Of a stretch of DNA of 64,000 bases, positions 46,001 to 60,600 are shown piece by piece. The stretch spans positions 14,088,800-14,152,799 of the forward strand of contig NC_091131.1 of assembly GCF_040183065.1 (NCBI RefSeq), written 5' to 3'. The stretch comes from Periplaneta americana (Eukaryota > Arthropoda > Insecta > Blattodea > Blattidae). Both the position numbers and the translations under genes were made by a program. The notes under the pieces are model-generated. The model made no database searches, was not told the DNA's origin, and worked only from the letters and a program-made list of their open reading frames with translations. Within the stretch, counting starts at the first letter, position 1. Each line of letters begins with the position of its first letter.

Positions 46001-49000
46001 GAGGTTCGATCTCACGACCGACGGAGGAAGGGCTAAGTCGGCCGTGACGGGCAGGTTGCGCGTGCATCTGCTTCCTGGGGCATGTGCTGTGGGGAGAAAG
46101 GGGAAAGAGCGACCGCGGCAGAGAAGTGGAAATATCCAGATTACTCGAGAGTGGAATCTTTTGCAAACTCTCCAGAAACTATAGTTTGGTTATAAATACA
46201 AGACGAGAGTGAACGACAGGGAGTCAGCCCGTCAGTAAGCCAATGTTGTTACAGGCAGATTTGGACAGTAAGCGAGTTAGTCTTGTGTAGCAGTGAAGCA
46301 AGCTTCGAGACCAGAGCGCGACTTGAGTTGTGGCCGTAACTGTGGAGCCTGAAGCCCCGGAGTTCAGCGGATCATCTCTGAAGGTATGGGGTTCGAGATT
46401 CTGTGAACGCGAGTGACTGAGCTAGAAGAACTGTGAACTGAGAACTGACAGTTCTGTGTTGTAAATAGTGCATTGTAAATATTAGTTAAGATTAACAGTT
46501 CATTGTTGTTCGTAATAGTCCAAGTAAATTGTCATTGTTGTCTGTGGAGTGCACTAACGAATAATGTGTATGTATGTATGTATTTATTTACACTGCAAGT
46601 GGGCAAGCACCCGGTGGCAGTGGTATATACAATATTAACAATACACAATAAAATGATAACCAATACACAATAAAATTTACAATACACAATACAATTTTAC
46701 AACACATATACAATTTTACACACAATACAATAATAATACACAATACAATTTAACACAATAATAATAAAACATAAAATAAAATACCTAATTTTACAATACA
46801 ACCTACATAATTATGTATAGGCCCTACATAAGTTTCAATAGTCTTTCACTTTACTCTCATCTCATTCCCTGTAGTTGCACTATGACGCATTTCACTGACA
46901 CTTTAGCACACATTTCACTGACACTCTGTAACACATTTCACTGACACTATAGAACACATTTCATTGACGCTATAAATTATCACTGATCGGAACTGTTCAC
47001 TGCACTGTAAAACCATAACTTCACTGACTCACCTCGCTTCACTGATACAACAGTTCAAATAAGTCAAATAATTACACCCTTATGCATACTTATAAACAGA
47101 ACTACATTTAAACTAAACATTTCTAGTCTAAGGCTGTGTGGAGAGCAAATCCTATTGTTTAGATAATAAAATTACATTGTTGTTCAGTATAAAACTTACA
47201 ATATGTTGAAAAATAGTTTAACAATTGCTGTGTCCGTTCCGATAAAGTTGTCCAATGAAATTGTGTTTTTTTTTTTCTGTTAGAGGCCCCAGGTGAACTT
47301 ATTTTTTTATGGCCCTTGTAATTGCGGTCCAGTGACCAAAATTTGTATAAGCACTTCTTTTGATATTATTAACATGGTGGAAGAAAAAAATTTAACTTTT
47401 TTATCAGCCCCCATCAGAACGTTTGCTTGTGAGTTTAATTTTGACGAAGGTGGTAAATAGTCAGTTAAGTTTGTCTAGAGCCTTGTCACTATTACATGAT
47501 GTAAATCTATGTCATGGGCCTCCCAGCTTTACTTCCCTCTGAAGGAAGCTAAGGATTTCGATCATCCATCATTCAAAGCTAGCTTTGAACCCTTGAATCT
47601 CTGCTTCAGCGGCAAGCATTGCAACCACTAGACCTCCGAGAGCATATCATTGGTGTTCGTGCAAAATGTCGTATGTTAAAATTACCCATTTTTCAGGAAA
47701 GGGAGAAAACTGAATATTTTTGTTGGTTTCAGATCAATTACTTTAAAACTTGAAATATTATCATAAAAATACATCTTGTGATATTTTGCAATTATATGTG
47801 AGCACCAAAATAATGCATGTCTGGAGGGAAAAAAATTGTTTGAATTTTTTGACATGACATTTTGCACGAACACCGACGATATGGTAGGCCTCTTTTTAAA
47901 GTCTCTAGTGAACATTTTCGAAAGTCAAGTGCATGGGTAATTCTGAAGTAAGTAAATCTTCATTTGACCAATTCAGTTGAAAATTTCAGAGAAGGTTTTA
48001 ATAAGTACAAAGATTAAAATATGGTCTCGGTTTTTATGTCAAATTAGTTTAAAATATAAATTTCAATGGATTAAATTACAATACTAATTTTCTTTTAATA
48101 ATAAAAGTGAAAGTTAAAAGTTTTTATGCTCGACCATGCCGAAATGTAGTAATTATACACCTGATAGCAGCCCTTTAATGGACCTCATTAAAGTACACCT
48201 ATCCATTAAAGTTCAGGTGTTCCACCAATCAGAAAACACCATTGTAGCAATATGAAAGAACAAGTATCGATTATTCTCGGATATGCAATCGAAAGACAAC
48301 TAGCGAAACATCATGGAGGCTGGAAATCCAATACTGTCGCAGAAGGTTATGTTCTGTTACTATAATAATTAGCGTTAATTGTAAATAATATTCAAATAAA
48401 TTCAATTTGTCATCTCATTTTTCAATGTATAAATCAATTTCAAGGTTATATCAAGATTAATGTTTATTTTACTCTCTAGATTATATCAAGGTCAATGACA
48501 TTTGTTTCTCGGAAAAAATCAATACTTTCGCATCTGCGCACATCTCACAATTTACGAGGTATTGCACAAGGTCAGTTCCGCTCCCCGTCAGATAAGAATA
48601 ACATGAATACTTATGAATAATTTCAAGTTAGAAATATGGTCGAACATAAAAAGTCGTATGAAACTTGACTATAATGGTAATTAAAACGCTTGTATGAAAA
48701 TTATGAAACTCGCGCTCGTTTCATAAACATACTCGCATCTTAATTACTACCATTATAGGCTCGTTGTATAATGTACTATTGAAGGTTCAACCTTGTCATG
48801 AACATCTGTCTTAGGCCTTATAGGCCATTACTTTCGGAATGACCCAGTGCCACATGGAAGTGTACAATCATCACTCACCATGGGTGGCCTGGCGAAGCAG
48901 TCCGTATCTATCGAGGATGCGGCAGGCCTCCAGGGCACACTGAACTACGGATTCCTTCTTCTTGCCCTTGACCAGAGCTTCTGCCATCACGTTGCAGCCC

Positions 49001-52000
49001 CGTGTTGATTCAATTGGTAGTCTAGAAGAGATAATCTCGTATTATTCTTAGGCCAATTTTCTTTCCTCCTCTGAAAGCTCATTTGTTATTCAGCTTCAAA
49101 TGCACTGCAATCTATTGGCTTATTGTGCCCGACCTCGTATTTCTACTCAGCTGTTGCAATGTCCGCTAAAGATTCTTGTAGTCTCATGAGATGTCCTGCA
49201 TAGAAATCTATAAATTAGAGAACTCGTGGAATGAGAAATGGCTGGCTGGTAAATTTTGTCTGGAATTATTTCAATCAGGAACAAGGTTCGAGTCCAGTAG
49301 ATACGGAATTATATTTGGAACAGATGCATTATAGAACCATGTGTATATATCCGTAAAAAAAAAAAGTGGACGGACATAGGAACTGAATTACTAATTGATG
49401 TTATATTGATGTTATTAAATGGTGAAGTAATTTTAATTCTGACAAGTCCTATGGCTCTTAGTTCTTTTACGGACTAATAAGGGAATAAATAAATATTTTT
49501 TGCTGTAAATGAATAATTAATAGCTGCATTATTCTTTATTTTGGCTCAAGGGTGATGAGTTTGTTCGTCCAGGAAAATATATAAATATATATATCAATGG
49601 CAAGGCTCAAGAGTAGGTAATGAGTTTGTTGGTCCAGGGAAATATATATCAATAGTAAGGTTCAAAGTAATGAGTTTGTTGGTCCAGGGAAATATATATC
49701 AATAGTAAGGTTCAAGGGTAATGAGTTTGTTGGTCCTGGGAAATATATATCAATAGTAAGGTGCAGGGGTAATGAGTTTGTTGGTCCAGGGAAATATATA
49801 TCAATAGTAAGGTTCAGGGGTAATGAGTCTGTTGGTCCAGAAAAATATATATCAATAGTAAGGTTCAGGGGTAATGAGTTTGTTGGTCCAGGGAAATATA
49901 TATCAATAGTGAAGTTCAAGAGTAATGAGTTTGTTGGTCCAGGGAAATATATATCAATAGTAAGGTTCAGGGGTAATGAGTTTGTTGGTCCAGGGAAATA
50001 TATATCAATAGTAAGGTTCAGGGGTAATGAGTTTGTTGGTCCAGAAAAATATATATCAATAGTAAGGTTCAGGGGTAATGAGTTTGTTGGTCCAGGGAAA
50101 TATATATCAATAGTGAAGTTCAAGAGTAATGAGTTTGTTGGTCCAGGGAAATATATATCAATAGTAAGGTTCAGGGGTAATGAGTTTGTTGGTCCAGGGA
50201 AATATATATCAATAGTAAGGTTCAAAGTAATGAGTTTGTTGTTCCAGGGAAATATATATCAATAGTAAGGTGCAGGGGTAATGAGTCTGTTGGTCCAGGG
50301 AAATATATATCAATAGTAAGGTTCAAAGTAATGAGTTTGTTGTTCCAGGGAAATATATATCAATAGTAAGGTGCAGGGGTAATGAGTTTGTTGGTCCAGG
50401 GAAATATATATCAATAGTAAGGTTCAAGGGTAATGAGTTTGTTGGTCCAGGGAAATATATATCAATAGTAAGGTGCAGGGGTAATGAGTTTGTTGGTCCA
50501 GGGAAATATATATCAATAGTAAGGTTCAAGGGTAATGAGTTTGTTGGTCCAGGGAAATATATATCAATAGTAAGGTTCAGGGGTAATGAGTTTGTTGGTC
50601 CAGAAAAATATATATCAATAGTAAGGTTCAGGGGTAATGAGTTTGTTGGTCCAGGGAAATATATATCAATAGTGAAGTTCAAGAGTAATGAGTTTGTTGG
50701 TCCAGGGAAATATATATCAATAGTAAGGTTCAGGGGTAATGAGTTTGTTGGTCCAGGGAAATATATATCAATAGTAAGGTTCAAGAGTAATGAGTCTGTT
50801 GGTCCAGAAAAATATATATCAATAGTAAGGTGCAGGGGTAATGAGTTTGTTGGTCCAGGGAAATATATATCAATAGTAAGGTTCAAGGGTAATGAGTTTG
50901 TTGGTCCAGGGAAATATATATCAATAGTAAGGTGCAGGGGTAATGAGTTTGTTGGTCCAGGGAAATATATATCAATAGTGAAGTTCAAGAGTAATGAGTT
51001 TGTTGGTCCAGGGAAATATATATCAATAGTAAGGTTCAGGGGTAATGAGTTTGTTGGTCCAGGGAAATATATATCAATAGTAAGGTTCAAGAGTAATGAG
51101 TCTGTTGGTCCAGAAAAATATATATCAATAGTAAGGTGCAGGGGTAATGAGTTTGTTGGTCCAGGGAAATATATATCAATAGTAAGGTTCAAGGGTAATG
51201 AGTTTGTTGGTCCAGGGAAATATATATCAATAGTAAGGTGCAGGGGTAATGAGTTTGTTGGTCCAGGGAAATATATATCAATAGTGAAGTTCAAGAGTAA
51301 TGAGTTTGTTGGTCCAGGGAAATATATATCAATAGTAAGGTGCAGGGGTAATGAGTTTGTTGGTCCAGGGAAATATATATCAATAGTAAGGTTCAAGGGT
51401 AATGAGTTTGTTGGTCCAGGGAAATATATATCAATAGTAAGGTTCAGGGGTAATGAGTTTGTTGGTCCAGAAAAATATATATCAATAGTAAGGTTCAGGG
51501 GTAATGAGTTTGTTGGTCCAGGGAAATATATATCAATAGTGAAGTTCAAGAGTAATGAGTTTGTTGGTCCAGGGAAATATATATCAATAGTAAGGTTCAG
51601 GGGTAATGAGTTTGTTGGTCCAGGGAAATATATATCAATAGTAAGGTTCAAGAGTAATGAGTCTGTTGGTCCAGAAAAATATATATCAATAGTAAGGTGC
51701 AGGGGTAATGAGTTTGTTGGTCCAGGGAAATATATATCAATAGTAAGGTTCAAGGGTAATGAGTTTGTTGGTCCAGGGAAATATATATCAATAGTAAGGT
51801 GCAGGGGTAATGAGTTTGTTGGTCCAGGGAAATATATATCAATAGTGAAGTTCAAGAGTAATGAGTTTGTTGGTCCAGGGAAATATATATCAATAGTAAG
51901 GTTCAGGGGTAATGAGTTTGTTGGTCCAGGGAAATATATATCAATAGTAAGGTTCAAGAGTAATGAGTCTCTTGGTCCAGAAAAATATATATCAATAGTA

Positions 52001-55000
52001 AGGTGCAGGGGTAATGAGTTTGTTGGTCCAGGGAAATATATATCAATAGTAAGGTGCAGGGGTAATGAGTTTGTTGGTCCAGGGAAATATATATCAATAG
52101 TGAAGTTCAAGAGTAATGAGTTTGTTGGTCCAGGGAAATATATATCAATAGTAAGGTTCAAAGTAATGAGTTTGTTGGTCCAGGGAAATATATATCAATA
52201 GTAAGGTTCAAGGGTAATGAGTTTGTTGGTCCTGGGAAATATATATCAATAGTAAGGTGCAGGGGTAATGAGTTTGTTGGTCCAGGGAAATATATATCAA
52301 TAGTAAGGTTCAGGGGTAATGAGTCTGTTGGTCCAGAAAAATATATATCAATAGTAAGGTTCAGGGGTAATGAGTTTGTTGGTCCAGGGAAATATATATC
52401 AATAGTGAAGTTCAAGAGTAATGAGTTTGTTGGTCCAGGGAAATATATATCAATAGTAAGGTTCAGGGGTAATGAGTTTGTTGGTCCAGGGAAATATATA
52501 TCAATAGTAAGGTTCAAGAGTAATGAGTCTGTTGGTCCAGAAAAATATATATCAATAGTAAGGTGCAGGGGTAATGAGTTTGTTGGTCCAGGGAAATATA
52601 TATCAATAGTAAGGTTCAAGGGTAATGAGTTTGTTGGTCCAGGGATATATATATCAATAGTAAGGTGCAGGGGTAATGAGTTTGTTGGTCCAGGGAAATA
52701 TATATCAATAGTGAAGTTCAAGAGTAATGAGTTTGTTGGTCCAGGGAAATATATATCAATAGTAAGGTTCAGGGGTAATGAGTTTGTTGGTCCAGGGAAA
52801 TATATATCAATAGTAAGGTTCAAGAGTAATGAGTCTGTTGGTCCAGAAAAATATATATCAATAGTAAGGTGCAGGGGTAATGAGTTTGTTGGTCCAGGGA
52901 AATATATATCAATAGTAAGGTTCAAGAGTAATGAGTCTGTTGGTCCAGAAAAATATATATCAATAGTAAGGTGCAGGGGTAATGAGTTTGTTGGTCCAGG
53001 GAAATATATATCAATAGTAAGGTTCAGGGGTAATGAGTTTGTTGGTCCAGGGAAATATATATCAATAGTAAGGTTCAAGAGTAATGAGTCTGTTGGTCCA
53101 GAAAAATATATATCAATAGTAAGGTGCAGGGGTAATGAGTTTGTTGGTCCAGGGAAATATATATCAATAGTAAGGTTCAAGGGTAATGAGTTTGTTGGTC
53201 CAGGGAAATATATATCAATAGTAAGGTGCAGGGGTAATGAGTTTGTTGGTCCAGGGAAATATATATCAATAGTGAAGTTCAAGAGTAATGAGTTTGTTGG
53301 TCCAGGGAAATATATATCAATAGTAAGGTTCAGGGGTAATGAGTTTGTTGGTCCAGGGAAATATATATCAATAGTAAGGTTCAAGAGTAATGAGTCTCTT
53401 GGTCCAGAAAAATATATATCAATAGTAAGGTGCAGGGGTAATGAGTTTGTTGGTCCAGGGAAATATATATCAATAGTAAGGTGCAGGGGTAATGAGTTTG
53501 TTGGTCCAGGGAAATATATATCAATAGTGAAGTTCAAGAGTAATGAGTTTGTTGGTCCAGGGAAATATATATCAATAGTAAGGTTCAAAGTAATGAGTTT
53601 GTTGGTCCAGGGAAATATATATCAATAGTAAGGTTCAAGGGTAATGAGTTTGTTGGTCCTGGGAAATATATATCAATAGTAAGGTGCAGGGGTAATGAGT
53701 TTGTTGGTCCAGGGAAATATATATCAATAGTAAGGTTCAGGGGTAATGAGTCTGTTGGTCCAGAAAAATATATATCAATAGTAAGGTTCAGGGGTAATGA
53801 GTTTGTTGGTCCAGGGAAATATATATCAATAGTGAAGTTCAAGAGTAATGAGTTTGTTGGTCCAGGGAAATATATATCAATAGTAAGGTTCAGGGGTAAT
53901 GAGTTTGTTGGTCCAGGGAAATATATATCAATAGTAAGGTTCAGGGGTAATGAGTTTGTTGGTCCAGAAAAATATATATCAATAGTAAGGTTCAGGGGTA
54001 ATGAGTTTGTTGGTCCAGGGAAATATATATCAATAGTGAAGTTCAAGAGTAATGAGTTTGTTGGTCCAGGGAAATATATATCAATAGTAAGGTTCAGGGG
54101 TAATGAGTTTGTTGGTCCAGGGAAATATATATCAATAGTAAGGTTCAAAGTAATGAGTTTGTTGTTCCAGGGAAATATATATCAATAGTAAGGTGCAGGG
54201 GTAATGAGTCTGTTGGTCCAGGGAAATATATATCAATAGTAAGGTTCAAAGTAATGAGTTTGTTGTTCCAGGGAAATATATATCAATAGTAAGGTGCAGG
54301 GGTAATGAGTTTGTTGGTCCAGGGAAATATATATCAATAGTAAGGTTCAAGGGTAATGAGTTTGTTGGTCCAGGGAAATATATATCAATAGTAAGGTGCA
54401 GGGGTAATGAGTTTGTTGGTCCAGGGAAATATATATCAATAGTAAGGTTCAAGGGTAATGAGTTTGTTGGTCCAGGGAAATATATATCAATAGTAAGGTT
54501 CAGGGGTAATGAGTTTGTTGGTCCAGAAAAATATATATCAATAGTAAGGTTCAGGGGTAATGAGTTTGTTGGTCCAGGGAAATATATATCAATAGTGAAG
54601 TTCAAGAGTAATGAGTTTGTTGGTCCAGGGAAATATATATCAATAGTAAGGTTCAGGGGTAATGAGTTTGTTGGTCCAGGGAAATATATATCAATAGTAA
54701 GGTTCAAGAGTAATGAGTCTGTTGGTCCAGAAAAATATATATCAATAGTAAGGTGCAGGGGTAATGAGTTTGTTGGTCCAGGGAAATATATATCAATAGT
54801 AAGGTTCAAGGGTAATGAGTTTGTTGGTCCAGGGAAATATATATCAATAGTAAGGTGCAGGGGTAATGAGTTTGTTGGTCCAGGGAAATATATATCAATA
54901 GTGAAGTTCAAGAGTAATGAGTTTGTTGGTCCAGGGAAATATATATCAATAGTAAGGTTCAGGGGTAATGAGTTTGTTGGTCCAGGGAAATATATATCAA

Positions 55001-57537
55001 TAGTAAGGTTCAAGAGTAATGAGTCTGTTGGTCCAGAAAAATATATATCAATAGTAAGGTGCAGGGGTAATGAGTTTGTTGGTCCAGGGAAATATATATC
55101 AATAGTAAGGTTCAAGGGTAATGAGTTTGTTGGTCCAGGGAAATATATATCAATAGTAAGGTGCAGGGGTAATGAGTTTGTTGGTCCAGGGAAATATATA
55201 TCAATAGTGAAGTTCAAGAGTAATGAGTTTGTTGGTCCAGGGAAATATATATCAATAGTAAGGTGCAGGGGTAATGAGTTTGTTGGTCCAGGGAAATATA
55301 TATCAATAGTAAGGTTCAAGGGTAATGAGTTTGTTGGTCCAGGGAAATATATATCAATAGTAAGGTTCAGGGGTAATGAGTTTGTTGGTCCAGAAAAATA
55401 TATATCAATAGTAAGGTTCAGGGGTAATGAGTTTGTTGGTCCAGGGAAATATATATCAATAGTGAAGTTCAAGAGTAATGAGTTTGTTGGTCCAGGGAAA
55501 TATATATCAATAGTAAGGTTCAGGGGTAATGAGTTTGTTGGTCCAGGGAAATATATATCAATAGTAAGGTTCAAGAGTAATGAGTCTGTTGGTCCAGAAA
55601 AATATATATCAATAGTAAGGTGCAGGGGTAATGAGTTTGTTGGTCCAGGGAAATATATATCAATAGTAAGGTTCAAGGGTAATGAGTTTGTTGGTCCAGG
55701 GAAATATATATCAATAGTAAGGTGCAGGGGTAATGAGTTTGTTGGTCCAGGGAAATATATATCAATAGTGAAGTTCAAGAGTAATGAGTTTGTTGGTCCA
55801 GGGAAATATATATCAATAGTAAGGTTCAGGGGTAATGAGTTTGTTGGTCCAGGGAAATATATATCAATAGTAAGGTTCAAGAGTAATGAGTCTCTTGGTC
55901 CAGAAAAATATATATCAATAGTAAGGTGCAGGGGTAATGAGTTTGTTGGTCCAGGGAAATATATATCAATAGTAAGGTGCAGGGGTAATGAGTTTGTTGG
56001 TCCAGGGAAATATATATCAATAGTGAAGTTCAAGAGTAATGAGTTTGTTGGTCCAGGGAAATATATATCAATAGTAAGGTTCAGGGGTAATGAGTTTGTT
56101 GGTCCAGGGAAATATATATCAATAGTAAGGTTCAAGAGTAATGAGTCTGTTGGTCCAGAAAAATATATATCAATAGTAAGGTGCAGGGGTAATGAGTTTG
56201 TTGGTCCAGGGAAATATATATCAATAGTAAGGTTCAAGGGTAATGAGTTTGTTGGTCCAGGGAAATATATATCAATAGTAAGGTGCAGGGGTAATGAGTT
56301 TGTTGGTCCAGGGAAATATATATCAATAGTGAAGTTCAAGAGTAATGAGTTTGTTGGTCCAGGGAAATATATATCAATAGTAAGGTTCAGGGGTAATGAG
56401 TTTGTTGGTCCAGGGAAATATATATCAATAGTAAGGTTCAAGAGTAATGAGTCTGTTGGTCCAGAAAAATATATATCAATAGTAAGGTGCAGGGGTAATG
56501 AGTTTGTTGGTCCAGGGAAATATATATCAATAGTAAGGTTCAAGGGTAATGAGTTTGTTGGTCCAGGGATATATATATCAATAGTAAGGTGCAGGGGTAA
56601 TGAGTTTGTTGGTCCAGGGAAATATATATCAATAGTGAAGTTCAAGAGTAATGAGTTTGTTGGTCCAGGGAAATATATATCAATAGTAAGGTTCAGGGGT
56701 AATGAGTTTGTTGGTCCAGGGAAATATATATCAATAGTAAGGTTCAAGAGTAATGAGTCTGTTGGTCCAGAAAAATATATATCAATAGTAAGGTGCAGGG
56801 GTAATGAGTTTGTTGGTCCAGGGAAATATATATCAATAGTAAGGTTCAAGAGTAATGAGTCTGTTGGTCCAGAAAAATATATATCAATAGTAAGGTGCAG
56901 GGGTAATGAGTTTGTTGGTCCAGGGAAATATATATCAATAGTAAGGTTCAGGGGTAATGAGTTTGTTGGTCCAGGGAAATATATATCAATAGTAAGGTTC
57001 AAGAGTAATGAGTCTGTTGGTCCAGAAAAATATATATCAATAGTAAGGTGCAGGGGTAATGAGTTTGTTGGTCCAGGGAAATATATATCAATAGTAAGGT
57101 TCAAGGGTAATGAGTTTGTTGGTCCAGGGATATATATATCAATAGTAAGGTGCAGGGGTAATGAGTTTGTTGGTCCAGGGAAATATATATCAATAGTGAA
57201 GTTCAAGAGTAATGAGTTTGTTGGTCCAGGGAAATATATATCAATAGTAAGGTTCAGGGGTAATGAGTTTGTTGGTCCAGGGAAATATATATCAATAGTA
57301 AGGTTCAAGGGTAATGAGTTTGTTGGTCCAGGGGAATTATAATCAACAGTAAGGTTCAAGGATAATGAGTCTGTTGGTCCAGGGAAATATATATCTCAAT
57401 AGTAAGGTTCAAGTATAATGAGTTTGTTGGTCCAGGGAAATATATATCAATAGTAAGGTTCAAGGGTAATGAGTTTGTTGGTCCAGGGAAATATATATTT
57501 CAATAGTAAGGTTCAAGAATAATGAGTTTGTTGGTCC

Positions 57538-57603
<66 letters not shown>

Positions 57604-60600
57604 ACATTATTCAACCAATGAGATGGGTAGGCAACCCTAACAGAATAATTTTATTATTGATTACATTGAGATACTATCGACTAGACTAGTGTGTCCTATA
57701 ATGGATCTGTTCCTTTTATTTTGTCACAACTTTCAGAAAAGCTCAGAGGCCTTCTCAACCTTTTATACAATTCCTGTGAAGTAACACGACTGAAATAAAA
57801 TAATGTAGGCTAAGATATTTAGTTATTTTACTGATCGGTGAGTGTATTTTCCAGTTCTGCATTCACACCCATTACAACAGATGAACTTTAAAGAAAAGTT
57901 CTTTCATAGGAGTTAGAAAATACTTACTCTACTCTGCACAGAAACTGTCCGAATCCTTTCTCCTCAACGTCATACTCCAAGTCATATCCTTCTCTCTCAA
58001 ACCAGCCCCGCAGAGTTTTCTTTGGGTCGTTGATGTACAACTCTTCATTCTGCGTTGCAGCAAACGGGTTCTCTGTTAAGTCTGTCTCTTCGTCAGCATC
58101 CTCACCTTCAAACAGAAGATGCTATCAAGTTTTTGTTATTTTATGGTTACCGTTACTGTTAAATAGCCACGAGAACAGTTTGAAGGAAAGTGGTATTGGA
58201 GCAGGTCAACTTGGAGTAGTCCTTTTTTATCCAGTAGCGTTTGCTCTTCATATGCTAGCGAACTTTAAAGGGGTCCGGAAAGGTCCTATCTTACTAATGT
58301 TAAAAATGCATACATATAATTTTCTTTTTCTCAGAGACTGTTAGGATTACAATGTTGAAAAAATATGAGTTGTATAATATATCTTTCTGACTGCTTTAAC
58401 ACAGGAATTTTTAAAAATATTAATTATCTCCAAAATTAATTTTTCTTTTTTCAAAAAGTGAACATTTTTACATTTTTCAATGCTTTCTTTATTAATTGTT
58501 TTATAATACTGATACAAAAAAATAGCACATGAAACACGTTAATAATGTTGTACAGTTATTGCATTCGTATGAAATTTTGTGTCGTTTTTCGAACTTCCTT
58601 TAAGTAATGAACATGAAAGTAAAACCTCTGGAAGACTGTGGATATTGTTCCGACTATAGATGACAGAACAACTACATGTGGAATGAAACAGGGTTGTATT
58701 CTTTCTCCAATCATATTTCTCATTATTATGAATGATATTATGGAAAGGTCTGTTGGCAATGTTAGAAGCGGTATAAGATGGGGATTAAACGATACCTTGG
58801 AAGATCTGGATTTCGCTGATATCTGTTTGCTCTCCCATAGTTTTGGTGACATGCAGAATAAAGTTAATACTTTATTAGAAGTAATGAAAGGGGCTCATAT
58901 GAAAATAAACGTAAAGAAAACTAAAGAAATGAGATGAGATTAAATAGTAAAAAGACAGATAATGTTATAATAAATAATAATACCATTGAATGTAAATATT
59001 TGGGTAGTAATTATAATTGACAAGGATGGTGGAGCCTTTGAGGATGTAAAGAACCGAATAAAAAATGCAAATAGTGCATTTGTCCAGTTGCACCCAATAT
59101 GGAAATCTTATATTATATCTATATCTACAAAAATTAAAATCTTTAACAGTAATGTGAAATCAGTCTTATTATATGGCTGTGAGACATGGAAAACAAGTAA
59201 AATTATACAAAATAAACTGCAAACATTTGTTAATAGATGTTTACGAAGAATTTTAAAAATTAGATGGCCAGATATAATCACAAACTCAGAACTATGGAAG
59301 ATAACAAATCAGAAAGAAATCACAATAGAAATCAAAAGACGAAAGTGGAATTGGATAGGGCACACAATCAGGAAAGAAGATGGAGCAGTAGAAAGAATGG
59401 CTTTGGATTGGAACCCCCAGGGTAGTAGAACAAGAGGAAGGCCAAAAAATACATGGAAGAGAACAGTTTTGGAGGAAATTGCTAGGGAGGGGAAAACATG
59501 GAGCGAAGTGAAGAAGTTGGCTACAAATAGGGTCCGATGAAGGCACTTTTTGAATGCCCTATGCTCCTCATGAGGAGATACAGGAGTTTGATTGATTGAG
59601 AACAGAGTAAGAGAACAAACATGTGGACTTGAATAGGGTCTTTAAACCTATTCAGACTTAGTTGCTGGACTTCTTGCTAGCTGTATGATAGTTTTCTTTT
59701 TTAGTTGGTTATTTTAAGATGCTTTATCAACTAGGCTACTATGATTATCTAGTGTCTGAATGAGATGAAGATGTTAATTCCAGCGAAATGAGTCCAGGGT
59801 CTAGCGCCGAAAGTTACCCAGCATTTGCTCTTAATGGGTTGGGGGAAAATCCAGAAGAAACCTCAAGCAGGATTTGAACCTGGGTCTGCTCATTTCATGT
59901 TCAGGCATGCTAACTGTTACTGTATGGTGGTATATATTTGATTTTGTTAGATCCGCACTCACCCATGCCCCAGTCGATGCCTTCTTCTTCCTCCCGCTGC
60001 TTCCTCTCTTCCTCTATTCTCTGCTGTTCCAGCTCTTCAAGTTCTCTAGCTGCAAGTTCCAGTTTTCTCTTTTCTTTCATTTGTGTCACAGTAAGTTCCG
60101 ATTCTTCTTCCATGTCCTTCTCTGGTCCTTGCAGTACAAACAGCCGTGTGCTGAGACCCAACTTGAGTATATGCCCCACCTTTAAAATAAGAAACATAAG
60201 AGATGTTAGGGTTTCGTCTCATATAGAATTAAGTTGAAACCATCAGAAATATTGATCACCATAGCAACATGTATTATTAATCTCTTAAGCCGGAATTTCA
60301 ACAAGTTGTGATTATCTACGTTGTTTATATAATATATGATATATGATACTATGATTTTTTTTTCTTTAAATGAAGAATAGTATCTAGTTTAATAAAAATT
60401 TATATTTTCCTGAACAAAATACTACTTGTTTCAGTGTATATACCAATAACAAAATTCTTTAAAAAGTAAAAATGAAGACAAAAATGTCTATAAAAGTAAT
60501 TTCATAATAATAAAAATATGTCCTCCATTATGCTTTAAATACCTGTAAACCATTAATTTCACAATTAGTTTATAAAGTCTACAAACAGAACTTCAAACAT

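Larger units (their letters stand above)
45600..47437. repeat. Large inverted duplication with mariner ends and LTR in the centre
   Basis: The left arm, about 45600-45832, and right arm, about 47201-47437, are inverted copies. Outer parts share acaagcaaacgttctgatgg; inner parts are mariner 3' ends (transposase C-termini YVDK* on - at left, YVEK* on + at right). The LTR-like repeat occupies the centre. Confidence 0.7.

Noticed and set aside
54246-57359. Very long repetitive open frames (1037 codons on -, 915 on +, and others from 49662 onward) as a repeat protein gene
   Set aside because: They arise on both strands from a 51-bp tandem unit, end wherever a 50-bp unit shifts frame, have no start context or unique domain, and sit in an intron of kanadaptin.
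49546-57541. CRISPR-like array
   Set aside because: Units are contiguous with no unique spacers, there are no cas genes, and the DNA is from an animal.
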